Of a DNA stretch of 64,000 nucleotides, positions 1 to 7,445 are shown in pieces. The stretch's first letter is position 1. Each line of letters begins with the position of its first letter. The stretch lies in the NCBI GenBank assembly GCA_934278995.1, contig CAKQWM010000003.1, positions 1 through 64,000 on the forward strand, given 5' to 3'. The position numbers and the translations under genes were made by a program. The DNA is from an uncultured Clostridia bacterium. Its GTDB lineage: Bacteria > Bacillota > Clostridia > Christensenellales > Borkfalkiaceae. Below the pieces are notes generated by a model that saw only the letters and a program-made list of their open reading frames with translations, did no database searches and was not told where the DNA came from.

Positions 1-97
1 AGGACCCACCTGTTCCCATCCCGAACACAGAAGTTAAGCTCAATTGCGCTGAAAGTACTTTGTCGGCAACGACACGGAAGGATAAGGAGCTGCCGCA
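1..97 (+). rRNA. rrf: 5S ribosomal RNA, 5' end cut by window edge
   Basis: The first bases carry the conserved 5S core (CCCATCCCGAACACAGAAGTT) followed by the usual 3' half ending near GGAGCTGCCG. About 20 bases of the 5' end are missing because the window starts inside the gene. A U-rich terminator hairpin follows, so this is probably the last gene of an rRNA operon lying upstream of the window. The exact 3' end is estimated because the pairing 5' strand is not visible. Confidence 0.93.
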
Positions 98-107
98 TTC
101 AAATATT

Positions 108-137
108 TACCGTTCCTAAGTGGAGCGGTATTTTTTT
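108..137 (+). terminator. Rho-independent terminator after 5S rRNA
   Basis: TACCGTTCC pairs with GGAGCGGTA (one G-U pair) around a 5-base loop, followed by seven T. It lies about ten bases after the 5S rRNA and closes the rRNA operon. Confidence 0.9.
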
Positions 138-320
138 ATCTTAAAAATAATCATAGTTATTTATCTGATAATTTTTATATATTAAAGAAATATATTAAAG
201 AGTAAGTTTTTAGTTTTACCAACGTTTCTGATTGTTTTTACGCTAAAATTTTATCAGTATTAAATTATTTAGATTATTCATATTATTTTATCATAAAATT
301 ATTAAAAATATTTTAAAAAA
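138..320. other. AT-rich spacer between rRNA operon and hsp20
   Basis: This very AT-rich stretch has no convincing ORF or RNA gene. The only regularity is an imperfect direct repeat of ATATATTAAAG near 176-201. I see no function in it. Confidence 0.5.
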
Positions 321-347
321 TTAGCAGTAAACACTTGACAGTGCTAA
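321..347 (+). promoter_or_regulatory. CIRCE-like HrcA operator
   Basis: TTAGCAGTA, nine bases, then CAGTGCTAA. The established CIRCE consensus is TTAGCACTC-N9-GAGTGCTAA; this site matches 15 of 18 arm positions with the exact 9-base spacing. It covers the -35 box of the hsp20 promoter, the position expected for repression by HrcA. Confidence 0.72.
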
Positions 348-363
348 AATATGGTAGTATAAT
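335..363 (+). promoter_or_regulatory. Sigma-A promoter of hsp20
   Basis: Perfect TTGACA (335-340), 17-base spacer and perfect TATAAT (358-363). Transcription would start near 370, leaving a leader of about 49 bases that contains a small GGGA/TCCC hairpin (377-388). The -35 box lies inside the CIRCE-like dyad. Confidence 0.88.
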
Positions 364-418
364 ATAGGCGTCAAAAGGGAAAAATCCCGTTAGACAATAA
401 TATTAAGAGGTGTTAATT

Positions 419-853
419 ATGAAAACTAACAATAACGAACTTACTACAAGGAACAACAAAGTATATTACGACCCGTTTTTCGATGAATTTTTTGATTTTG
501 CCATGCCGAGACGTGAAAATCATTTTTCAAAACTGATGAAAACGGACGTTACCGAAGACAATGAATCTTATAACATGTCTATGGAATTACCGGGCTTTAA
601 AAAGGAAAACGTTTCGTTGGATCTCGAAAACGGTTATCTTACGATTTCCGCCAACAAAGAAACTAATACCGATGAAAACAAAAAATTTATAAGACGCGAA
701 AGAACTTACGAATCTTGCAAGAGGTCGTTTTACGTCGGTGAAGGCGTTAGCGTATCCGATATCAGCGCCAACATGGAAGACGGCGTTCTGAAAGTTAAAG
801 TCATGAAGAAAGTTGAAGCGCCAAAATCTTCTAAACGCATTGAAATCAAATAA
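419..853 (+). CDS. hsp18: Small heat-shock protein, Hsp20/alpha-crystallin family
   Basis: The product is a 144-residue ATP-independent holdase chaperone that binds unfolding proteins in the cytoplasm. The alpha-crystallin domain fills most of the chain: the motif MELPGFKKENVSLDLENGYL near residues 43-62 is typical, and the C-terminal strand and a short tail follow. The ATG at 419 is chosen because AAGAGG lies 8 bases upstream; the GTG at 410 overlaps that ribosome-binding site. The gene is monocistronic between its own promoter and terminator. The CIRCE-like operator suggests control by HrcA, as for groESL in many Firmicutes. The family is certain; the exact gene name is by analogy with clostridial Hsp18. 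Confidence 0.93.
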   Translation: MKTNNNELTTRNNKVYYDPFFDEFFDFAMPRRENHFSKLMKTDVTEDNESYNMSMELPGFKKENVSLDLENGYLTISANKETNTDENKKFIRRERTYESCKRSFYVGEGVSVSDISANMEDGVLKVKVMKKVEAPKSSKRIEIK

Positions 854-878
854 AAATAGATAATTATCGACATTTTTT

Positions 879-910
879 GCCGCCGAATTTATTTTCGGCG
901 GTATTTTTTT
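879..910 (+). terminator. Rho-independent terminator after hsp20
   Basis: CCGCCGAA (880-887) pairs with TTCGGCGG (894-901) around a 6-base AT loop, followed by a run of T. It separates hsp20 from the spoIIIA operon. Confidence 0.9.
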
Positions 911-953
911 GTAATTAAACTTATTTTAAAAAAATAGAATATATCAAGAAATT

Positions 954-1799
954 ATGCTTGAATATTTACCTAATCAATTATTGATACCTATTTTGAATTT
1001 AGAACAGGAAAAGTTGACGGAAATTCGTTTGCGGGCAAACAAATCGGCTTTTGTACAGTTTGACGGAAAATACGTACCTGTCGCAAACGGGTATAAGGTC
1101 AAATTCTCCGATATAGAAGAAATTGTTTTAAAACTTACCAAGCGTTCGGTTTACGCGTATTCCGATACGATAAGAAAGGGTTATATTGCAGGTGACAACG
1201 GAGAAAGAATAGGTCTTACCGGAAAATTTTATTATAACGACGATAAACTTAAAAGCATAGGGGATTTTACTTCCCTTTGTATCAGAATACCGCATGAAGT
1301 AACAGGTTGCGCCGAGGTAGTAAAAAACACTTGTTTTTTAAACGGTATAAAAAGCGTACTCGTAGTTGCTCCGCCGGGCGGAGGTAAAACGACTTTTTTA
1401 CGCGATTCCGCGCGGATTATTTCCGACTATTACAAGTTGAACGTTTTATTGATAGACGAAAAAAACGAATTTTTCGGTTCGGGAAGGTTTAACGTAGGAG
1501 AAAGAACAGACGTGATGACCTACGCAAAAAAAGGTTACGGTTTTGATTTGGGAGTGTTAAATATGCGTCCGGACGTTATAATAACCGATGAACTTTCGGA
1601 AGAAACCGACATATTCAATGCAAAAAAGGCAGTTTTGTCGGGCGTAAAAATAATGGCGTCCGCTCATGCCGAAAATTTAGGCGATTTACTTAAAAAGACA
1701 TATTATAAAAAAATATTGAAAGAAAAAATTTTCGATTGTTGCATTATTTTGTCGGCATACGGAAAAATCGGTCGTGTGCTTGAAGTGTTAAAGTTATGA
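954..1799 (+). CDS. spoIIIAA: Stage III sporulation protein AA, secretion-type ATPase
   Basis: This is the first gene of the SpoIIIA operon, whose products with SpoIIQ build a channel between mother cell and forespore. SpoIIIAA is the cytoplasmic ATPase, related to type II/IV secretion ATPases. Of 281 residues, the Walker A (PPGGGKTT, residues 140-147), a Walker B-like stretch ending LLIDEKNE, and the family motif SAHAENL near the C terminus are visible. It is slightly shorter than the roughly 307 residues of B. subtilis. The gene overlaps spoIIIAB by ATGA. No clear ribosome-binding site or sigma-E promoter is visible in the short gap upstream, so control could not be read. Confidence 0.95.
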   Translation: MLEYLPNQLLIPILNLEQEKLTEIRLRANKSAFVQFDGKYVPVANGYKVKFSDIEEIVLKLTKRSVYAYSDTIRKGYIAGDNGERIGLTGKFYYNDDKLKSIGDFTSLCIRIPHEVTGCAEVVKNTCFLNGIKSVLVVAPPGGGKTTFLRDSARIISDYYKLNVLLIDEKNEFFGSGRFNVGERTDVMTYAKKGYGFDLGVLNMRPDVIITDELSEETDIFNAKKAVLSGVKIMASAHAENLGDLLKKTYYKKILKEKIFDCCIILSAYGKIGRVLEVLKL

Positions 1800-2266
1800 T
1801 TAAAATTGTTCTCGGAGTATTATTGATTTTATCTACGACGCTTATAGGTTTTAAATTGTCCGAAAGAAAAAAATTCAAAAAGAACGTTTACGAGCAATTA
1901 TTGTTTTTTTGCAATAAATTAAAAAGCGACGTCGGATATAAAAGCAATACGATAGACAAATACGTCGAAGAACTTCCGGACGAACTGAAAGTAAATCTGA
2001 ACCTTAGTCCGAATAGTTTTATTGACGGCAAACCCGTTGAGATTACGGACAAGCGACTAAGTAACGAAGAAAAAAAGGAAATTGCAGAATTTTTTTCGGA
2101 ATTAGGAAAATACGATACGGAAGGTTTTGTAAATATGATTGATTTCTATCTTGAAAAATTCGGAAAAAAGTTTAACGAAGCCGAGAAGATTTATGAAAAA
2201 TCCAAATCATTCTACATAAAAATGGGCGCTTTGAGCGGAACTCTTTTGTACGTAATAATTATTTGA
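1796..2266 (+). CDS. spoIIIAB: Stage III sporulation protein AB
   Basis: A 156-residue membrane protein with one hydrophobic segment at each end (about residues 2-18 and the last 12) around a charged helical middle, the layout expected for SpoIIIAB. The family resembles GspF/PilC-type inner-membrane components of secretion machines and is thought to partner the SpoIIIAA ATPase. Assignment rests on operon position and topology more than on sharp motifs. Its start overlaps the spoIIIAA stop (ATGA), and spoIIIAC starts one base after its stop, so translation is probably coupled throughout. Confidence 0.9.
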   Translation: MIKIVLGVLLILSTTLIGFKLSERKKFKKNVYEQLLFFCNKLKSDVGYKSNTIDKYVEELPDELKVNLNLSPNSFIDGKPVEITDKRLSNEEKKEIAEFFSELGKYDTEGFVNMIDFYLEKFGKKFNEAEKIYEKSKSFYIKMGALSGTLLYVIII

Positions 2267-2267
2267 T

Positions 2268-2465
2268 ATGAGCGTAGATATAATTTTCAGAATCGCCGCA
2301 ATAGGAATTCTTATTACGGTTATATGCCAGATACTAAAAAAATCGGACAGGGACGATATCGCTACGCTCGTGGGTATAGCGGGGCTTGTAATCGTTTTAT
2401 CGATAGTGATTTCGTTGATTGCGGAATTATTTCAATCGGTAAAAGACATTTTTACCTTATATTGA
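2268..2465 (+). CDS. spoIIIAC: Stage III sporulation protein AC
   Basis: A 65-residue, very hydrophobic protein with two membrane segments separated by a short charged loop (KKSDRDD near residues 24-30). Length and topology match SpoIIIAC, a small membrane part of the SpoIIIA channel. It is closely related in sequence style to the first part of SpoIIIAD, its downstream neighbour, as in other endospore formers. It sits between spoIIIAB and spoIIIAD with one-base gaps. Confidence 0.92.
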   Translation: MSVDIIFRIAAIGILITVICQILKKSDRDDIATLVGIAGLVIVLSIVISLIAELFQSVKDIFTLY

Positions 2466-2466
2466 A

Positions 2467-2853
2467 ATGGACGCAATAAAAATCGTTGTAATCGGCTTAA
2501 TTTTTGCCGTGATAATCGTTTATCTGCAGTCCGTAAACAAAGAATTAGCGCTACTTGCAACGATAGTAGCGGGGATAGTAATATTGATGTCCGTCGTTAA
2601 TTTGCTATGCGAGTTATTCGGAATTTACGAAAATATAGCAAACGTCGGCGGAATCGACGGTAACCTTCTGAAATTGATAATAAAAATAACGATCGTATGT
2701 TACATAGTAGAATTTGCCGTAGGAATAATCGAAGATTTCGGTTTAAAATCTTTAGCGGACAAGGTTTCTTTAGCGGGAAAAATTATAGTTGTGCTTCTGG
2801 CTACGCCGGTTATAAATTCCCTAATAGGATTGATAAAAAATTTAGTAGAATAA
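2467..2853 (+). CDS. spoIIIAD: Stage III sporulation protein AD
   Basis: A 128-residue membrane protein with three to four hydrophobic segments, matching SpoIIIAD in size and place. It forms part of the SpoIIIA feeding-tube channel in the mother-cell membrane. The acidic stretch around VGIIEDFGLKSLADKV near residues 84-99 is characteristic of the family. The downstream gene spoIIIAE begins at or within the end of this gene, but with no standard start codon (see spoIIIAE). Confidence 0.92.
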   Translation: MDAIKIVVIGLIFAVIIVYLQSVNKELALLATIVAGIVILMSVVNLLCELFGIYENIANVGGIDGNLLKLIIKITIVCYIVEFAVGIIEDFGLKSLADKVSLAGKIIVVLLATPVINSLIGLIKNLVE

Positions 2854-4013
2854 AAATATTAGTAATTATCATATTTTTTATCATTGCTAAAATACTTATA
2901 TCAGATTTTATATACGTTGAAGCAAAAACTAATCAAGAAAACAATATAGCCGAAGCAATAAATAAAGTAATCGAAACGCTTGACCTTTCGGCTTTTGAAA
3001 ATGTTTTATCTGAACTTGACTTACTAAAAGGCGAAAGCCTCGGCGCAAAAATTAAGAAACTTATCGGCGGTGATGCGAGAGAAGATTTTGCCGATTTGGG
3101 TGAATACGTAAAAAAGAATATATACTCTGAAATATCTATATTGATACCGTCGCTTGCGGGCTTACTTATAGTAATAATATTACTTTCCGTTGTCGAAGCG
3201 GTTAAATCGGACAGAATAAAAGAAAATATAGCCACTGTTTGCACCTATATCGGTAATATAGTTATTGCCGGGATAATAATTTCTTTATTTACGGGCGTTT
3301 ATTTACAAGCCCGCAACGTGACAAAGCAACTTACCAACGTAATCGAGTTATTGTTTCCCTTAGTGTTGACTTTATTGACTGCGTCAGGCGGAACCGCAAG
3401 CGCGGCTATTTTTCAACCGTCCGTATCTTTCTTGTGTAACGGCATTTCCGTTGTTTACGCAAAATTATTGTTTCCGATAATTTTGTTTATGCTGTGTTTT
3501 AGCGCGATAAATGCTTTTTCTCCGATAATCAAGACCGATAGAATGTCGGATTTCCTTAAGAGTTTATTCAAGTGGATTGTCGGACTAAGCAGCGTGTTTT
3601 TCTGTTTTTTCGTATCCGCGCAGGGGATAAGCGCTTCAAATTACGATAGCGTTTCACTCAGGGCGCTTAAATACGCTATGGGTAATTCGGTACCGCTTAT
3701 CAACGGCTTGATTTCGGGCGGATTCGACGTAGTTGTCGCTTCGTGCGTATTGATTAAAAACGCGTTGGGTTCATTTTCGCTTATAGCAATCGTTTATATC
3801 GTAGCGTTACCTTTATTAAAAATAATTTTTTTATCGCTTGCATTGAGGTTTATAGCCGGAGTTTCTCAATCGATAGCGTCTGACTCGACAATAAAATTTA
3901 TCGGAGCGACTGCAGACGTAACAACTTATCTTGCGACCGCTTTATCGGCTACTGCAATAATTTATATAATTACCGTACTTATAGCCATGTGCTCTATGGG
4001 AGCGAAGATATGA
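2850..4013 (+). CDS. spoIIIAE: Stage III sporulation protein AE; start codon non-standard
   Basis: A polytopic membrane protein, the largest SpoIIIA component. Read from 2850 it has about 387 residues, close to the roughly 400 of the family: an N-terminal signal segment ending YVEA, a soluble part, then about seven membrane segments. No ATG, GTG or TTG lies in frame between 2697 and the mature region. The 2697 ATG is deep inside spoIIIAD and would add about 50 unrelated residues. Likely starts are ATA at 2850, overlapping the spoIIIAD stop as ATAA, or ATT at 2829, which gives a better basic N-region. A base-calling error turning ATG into ATA is the plain alternative. The protein identity is firm; the start is not. 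Confidence 0.88.
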   Translation: MKILVIIIFFIIAKILISDFIYVEAKTNQENNIAEAINKVIETLDLSAFENVLSELDLLKGESLGAKIKKLIGGDAREDFADLGEYVKKNIYSEISILIPSLAGLLIVIILLSVVEAVKSDRIKENIATVCTYIGNIVIAGIIISLFTGVYLQARNVTKQLTNVIELLFPLVLTLLTASGGTASAAIFQPSVSFLCNGISVVYAKLLFPIILFMLCFSAINAFSPIIKTDRMSDFLKSLFKWIVGLSSVFFCFFVSAQGISASNYDSVSLRALKYAMGNSVPLINGLISGGFDVVVASCVLIKNALGSFSLIAIVYIVALPLLKIIFLSLALRFIAGVSQSIASDSTIKFIGATADVTTYLATALSATAIIYIITVLIAMCSMGAKI

Positions 4014-4480
4014 GTTTTACCTCTTATTTGCTGAGTCTTACCGCGTTAGTGGTTATTACTGCCGTAAGTCAGATGATTTTGCCCGACGGAAGGCTTAAAA
4101 AAACATCTAAAACAATTTTTTGCTTAGTTCTTATAACTTGTATGATTAAACCCGTTATTGTAAGCGACAGTTTTGATTTTGACTTTTCCTACGCGAACTT
4201 AGCGATTGACGAAAACGCCGTTTATCGGATTGATACGCTGAAAACCGAGGAAATTAAAGAATATCTCGTAAAAATTTTAGACAAAGAGGGTATTCCGTAC
4301 AAAAACGTCGATATTGTATTGTACGACGACCTATTAAACGCGAAAATAAAAAAAGTAATAGTAAAGTTAAATAAATCAAGAATAAAGGACGAAAGCGAGC
4401 ATATAAATATAACCAGAAAAACAATTTGCTTACTAAAAGAAACGCTTTCGGTTGACGATGAGGTGATTATAGTTGAGTGA
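4010..4480 (+). CDS. spoIIIAF: Stage III sporulation protein AF
   Basis: A 156-residue protein with two N-terminal membrane segments (about residues 5-23 and 34-50) and a soluble C-terminal domain, the layout of SpoIIIAF, which has a ring-building-motif-like fold. The ATG at 4010 overlaps the spoIIIAE stop (ATGA) and has GGGAG about 8 bases upstream. An in-frame GTG at 3989 would place the start inside spoIIIAE without a ribosome-binding site. The gene ends overlapping the TTG start of spoIIIAG. Confidence 0.92.
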   Translation: MSFTSYLLSLTALVVITAVSQMILPDGRLKKTSKTIFCLVLITCMIKPVIVSDSFDFDFSYANLAIDENAVYRIDTLKTEEIKEYLVKILDKEGIPYKNVDIVLYDDLLNAKIKKVIVKLNKSRIKDESEHINITRKTICLLKETLSVDDEVIIVE

Positions 4481-4949
4481 GCAAAAAGGTATAAAAAAAT
4501 TACTGTCAAAAATTAAAATCGAATATTTAATCGTTGTTGTTCTTGCGGCGGTTTGCTTGTTTATCGTATTTAACGGAATGAAAAGCAACGAGGTTAACGA
4601 AACTAACGCGGTGAACGAATACGTCAGTAGCCTCGAAAACAAGTTAACTAAAAGTTTATCGAAAGTTAGCGGAGCGGGAAAGGTTAACGTAATTATTTCT
4701 GTTGAATCAAAAATGGAAACGGTGCTTGCTTCCGTTAAAAAAACCGAAAACGGTACGACCGAAGAAGAACCGTTTACCGTAGGCGGAAAAACCGTAATTT
4801 TAACTGAAAACTATCCTGAAATAACCGGTGTAATTATCGTGGCGGAAGGCGCGAACAACTTATCCGTAAGGGTTTCTTTGATTAACGCAACTAAGGTATT
4901 TTTGAATATCAATGACGATAAAATTCAAATTCTGACAATGAAACGATAA
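4473..4949 (+). CDS. spoIIIAG: Stage III sporulation protein AG
   Basis: A 158-residue bitopic protein: a short basic cytoplasmic tail, one membrane segment (about residues 18-34) and an extracytoplasmic domain of the ring-building type. In B. subtilis SpoIIIAG forms a large ring in the intermembrane space. This version is much shorter than the 229-residue Bacillus protein, lacking part of the insert between the two ends of the ring domain. The start is TTG, with GAGGTGA 6 bases upstream and an 8-base overlap with spoIIIAF. Confidence 0.9.
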   Translation: MSEQKGIKKLLSKIKIEYLIVVVLAAVCLFIVFNGMKSNEVNETNAVNEYVSSLENKLTKSLSKVSGAGKVNVIISVESKMETVLASVKKTENGTTEEEPFTVGGKTVILTENYPEITGVIIVAEGANNLSVRVSLINATKVFLNINDDKIQILTMKR

Positions 4950-5017
4950 ACATAAAAATCTTAAAAATAAAAGATAAAATCTTTAATTTTGCAAATTATT
5001 ATGACAAGGAGAATATT

Positions 5018-5494
5018 ATGTCAAAGAAAAAAAAGATTATCATTTTGTCCTGTATGGTTTTGTTGCTTGCCGTTACTGCCGTTTTTAATTTTGTGTTATC
5101 CGGCAGTGTAAATAAGCAGGATGATAACACCGTAACCACAGCCGCTTATTTTGCGCAGTATAAGACCGAAAGAAGTCAATCTCGGTCTGAGCAACTCGTA
5201 CAGTTAAACGAAATAATCAGCGCCGATGCCGAAAACGCGTCGGCAAAAACCGAAGCGCTTAACATGAAGTTAAAACTTACCGAAATTATCGAATCGGAAC
5301 TGTTAATCGAAACGCTTATTGAGTCGAGAGGGTTCGAGGATGCCGTCGTGTCCATAGGGCTTACGAGCGACAGCGTAAACGTTCTGGTTAAGGACAACGA
5401 TTTCAGTCAGGACGACGCAGTCGTTATTTATACAATTTTAGCGGAAGAACTTAACGTTGATCCAACCAACGTTACGATAGTGCCGGTTACTTGA
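5018..5494 (+). CDS. spoIIIAH: Stage III sporulation protein AH
   Basis: A 158-residue bitopic membrane protein: membrane segment at about residues 7-25, a charged coiled linker, and a C-terminal YscJ/FliF-like ring domain (about residues 80-158). In B. subtilis SpoIIIAH docks with forespore SpoIIQ across the septum to form the channel. AAGGAG lies just upstream of the ATG. The 68-base gap from spoIIIAG has no hairpin, so it is probably in the same transcript. The protein is shorter than its Bacillus homologue (218 residues), mainly in the linker. Confidence 0.92.
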   Translation: MSKKKKIIILSCMVLLLAVTAVFNFVLSGSVNKQDDNTVTTAAYFAQYKTERSQSRSEQLVQLNEIISADAENASAKTEALNMKLKLTEIIESELLIETLIESRGFEDAVVSIGLTSDSVNVLVKDNDFSQDDAVVIYTILAEELNVDPTNVTIVPVT

Positions 5495-5751
5495 TTTTAC
5501 ATAAATTAACCGATTTTTTCCAACGAAGTTCATGTCTTTAAGGATCGATTTTTTTCGATAAATCAAAGTCGTTTCGGTATCTGAACTTTTGTAAAATTCA
5601 TAAAGTCACCGCTATTACGCCGATTAAGTAAACCGAATTTATAACGTTTTGATTTTTCGTTAAAAATATTCGGAAAATCTGTTAAAAAACACTACCCAAA
5701 ATCCGCAAAATATGTTATACTATGATAAAAGGATCCTGGGTGGTATTTTTT
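5495..5751 (+). promoter_or_regulatory. Spacer with probable promoter of the asp23-type gene
   Basis: No ORF is supported here. A TATACT box at 5716-5721 is a credible -10, but no good -35 is seen 16-18 bases upstream. No terminator hairpin with a T-run follows spoIIIAH, so read-through from the sporulation operon is possible. Confidence 0.4.
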
Positions 5752-6108
5752 ATGGCAGATATCCGCTTACAAAACGAAAACAACCGCGGCAAAGTTACCT
5801 ATAACGAAAGCATAATTAACGGTATTGTGGCGCTTGCGGTCGGAACGGTTGAAGGGGTTTCCTTGAAAACGGGTAAATTCGGAAAACGCGCCCTTAAAGA
5901 TTGCATAAAGATCGTAAGCGACAAAAAGGGAATACACGTTACCGTCAAAGTCGGCGTTTTATACGGATACAACGTACCCGACGTGGCTTTTGACATTCAG
6001 CACGGCATCAAACAAACCGTAGAAGAAATGTCAAGATATCATATTGCAGACGTTGACGTTTACATCGACGACGTTTTCTTTGAAGACAGATCGGCCGAAG
6101 CAGAATAA
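5752..6108 (+). CDS. yqhY: Asp23/YqhY-type envelope stress protein
   Basis: A 118-residue Asp23 family (DUF322) protein. The pattern KVTYNESIINGIVALAVGTV at residues 14-33 and the later VKVGVLYGYNVPDVAFDIQ region are typical. It has no membrane segment. In B. subtilis the equivalent YqhY lies between accBC and nusB and is linked to fatty-acid synthesis balance; the exact role is unsettled. The ATG at 5752 is preferred over the ATG at 5722, because the earlier codon touches the probable -10 box and adds ten unrelated residues. A second family member lies at 47933. Confidence 0.9.
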   Translation: MADIRLQNENNRGKVTYNESIINGIVALAVGTVEGVSLKTGKFGKRALKDCIKIVSDKKGIHVTVKVGVLYGYNVPDVAFDIQHGIKQTVEEMSRYHIADVDVYIDDVFFEDRSAEAE

Positions 6109-6118
6109 ATATCAAAAT

Positions 6119-6141
6119 ACCGCAGTTGTCTGCGGTCTTTT
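6119..6141 (+). terminator. Short hairpin with T-run between asp23-type gene and nusB
   Basis: ACCGCAG pairs perfectly with CTGCGGT around TTGT, followed by CTTTT. The T-run is short, so this is likely a weak terminator or attenuator that trims expression of nusB and folD. Confidence 0.55.
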
Positions 6142-6158
6142 GGCTATACAAGGAAATT

Positions 6159-6569
6159 ATGAGGAAAGACGCAAGGGAAGCCGTTTATAAAATCGTTTAC
6201 GCGTACAATTTTACAGGCGAATTCGATGACGACTTTAAAAATCAATTATTCGAAGAATCAAATCTTAGCGACGACGATAAAGTTTTTGCAACGAGGCTAC
6301 TTGATACGATAAAAATTCATTACGACGAAATAACGGGGGTAATTTCCGATTTAGCGGTAAATTATATGCTTGAAAGAGTATATTCTACCGATAAATGCGC
6401 TCTCATTATAGGGCTTACGGAAATGAAGTATTTCGACGACGTGCCGAATATCGTCGCTATAGACGAGGCGTTATCGCTTTGCAAAAAATATTCTACCGAA
6501 AAAAGTCTCGGCTTCGTAAACGGAATTTTTGCCAGATATAAAACTATGATAGAGACACCTGCGGAATAA
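6159..6569 (+). CDS. nusB: Transcription antitermination factor NusB
   Basis: A 136-residue all-helical RNA-binding protein that joins NusE (S10) at boxA to antiterminate rRNA transcription. The N-terminal pattern REAVYKIVYAYNF and the C-terminal stretch PNIVAIDEALSLCKKYSTEK, followed by GFVNGIFARY, are diagnostic. The ATG at 6159 with AAGG five bases upstream is preferred to a TTG at 6126, which lies in the loop of the preceding hairpin. It is followed by folD, the normal Firmicutes order. Confidence 0.95.
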   Translation: MRKDAREAVYKIVYAYNFTGEFDDDFKNQLFEESNLSDDDKVFATRLLDTIKIHYDEITGVISDLAVNYMLERVYSTDKCALIIGLTEMKYFDDVPNIVAIDEALSLCKKYSTEKSLGFVNGIFARYKTMIETPAE

Positions 6570-6584
6570 TTATTAGGGTTTGCT

Positions 6585-7445
6585 ATGGTAATTTTAGACG
6601 GAAAAAAGGGCTCGCAAAATTTGCGGGAAGAAATACGCGTCAGGCTTGCCGATTATTACAAAAAAGGCGCGCCGAAGTGTAATCTCGCAATTATTATGGT
6701 AGGGGATAACCCCGCTTCCGAATTATACGTTCGCAATAAAGCAAAGGCGTGCGCGGCTGTCGGTATAGGCGGGAATCTCATTAAATTAAACGAAAAAACG
6801 ACGCAAGAAGAACTTGAAAAATATATATCAGCGGTATCTGACGATCCGAAAGTTCACGGCGTAATGGTGCAGTTACCGCTTCCGAAGCATCTTGACGAAG
6901 AAAGAGCGACCGAACTCGTCCCAGCCGAGAAAGATATCGACGGATTCACCACGTCGAACCTCGGCAAGTTAGTTGTCGGTAAGCGCGGTTATTTATCTTG
7001 TACTCCGGGCGGAATAATTTACTTGCTTAAACAGTACAAAATCGCGCTGAGCGGTAAACACGTTGTCGTAATAGGAAGAAGTAAAATAGTAGGTAAGCCT
7101 CTTGCGCTTGCCTTACTTAACGAAAATTGTACGGTAACGGTGTGTCATTCAAAAACCAAAAACCTTGCGGAAATAACTTCCACCGCCGACATTCTGATTT
7201 CCGCGGTAGGAAAGCCTAAATTCGTAACGGCTGACATGGTTAAATTTTGCGCGGTCGTCGTTGACGTCGGTATAAATAAAACGGAAGAGGGTATAGTCGG
7301 CGACGTTGACTATGAAAACGTAAAAAAAGTCGCGTCGTTTATTACGCCGGTGCCCGGGGGAGTAGGTCCCATGACCGTTGCGTATCTCATGTACAACACT
7401 TTTTTGGCTTATGAGAAATCATTGGGCGGAAGATACGATTCATAA
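6585..7445 (+). CDS. folD: Bifunctional methylene-THF dehydrogenase/cyclohydrolase
   Basis: FolD interconverts 5,10-methylene-, methenyl- and 10-formyl-tetrahydrofolate using NADP, supplying one-carbon units for purines and for formyl-Met-tRNA (fmt is also in this window). In 286 residues the catalytic Tyr48 and Lys52 (ELYVRNK), the motif VQLPLP, the nucleotide-binding VVIGRSKIVGKP and the C-terminal signature PGGVGPMT (about residues 257-264) are all present. AGGG lies about 8 bases before the ATG. The stop overlaps the ispA start by one base (TAATG). The usual downstream xseA and xseB are absent here. Confidence 0.97.
   Translation: MVILDGKKGSQNLREEIRVRLADYYKKGAPKCNLAIIMVGDNPASELYVRNKAKACAAVGIGGNLIKLNEKTTQEELEKYISAVSDDPKVHGVMVQLPLPKHLDEERATELVPAEKDIDGFTTSNLGKLVVGKRGYLSCTPGGIIYLLKQYKIALSGKHVVVIGRSKIVGKPLALALLNENCTVTVCHSKTKNLAEITSTADILISAVGKPKFVTADMVKFCAVVVDVGINKTEEGIVGDVDYENVKKVASFITPVPGGVGPMTVAYLMYNTFLAYEKSLGGRYDS

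Noticed and set aside
176..201. Imperfect tandem ATATATTAAAG repeat in the spacer before hsp20
   Set aside because: Two copies in very AT-rich sequence are easily due to chance; no link to a function.
364..400. Possible CtsR box near GCGTCAAAAGGG before hsp20
   Set aside because: Only one half resembles the heptad GGTCAAA and no direct repeat follows.
2697..2850. Upstream extension of spoIIIAE from ATG 2697
   Set aside because: It lies wholly inside spoIIIAD in another frame and gives a basic, non-homologous N terminus before the true signal segment.
5722..5751. Earlier ATG for the first asp23-type gene
   Set aside because: It touches the TATACT -10 box and adds ten residues foreign to the family.
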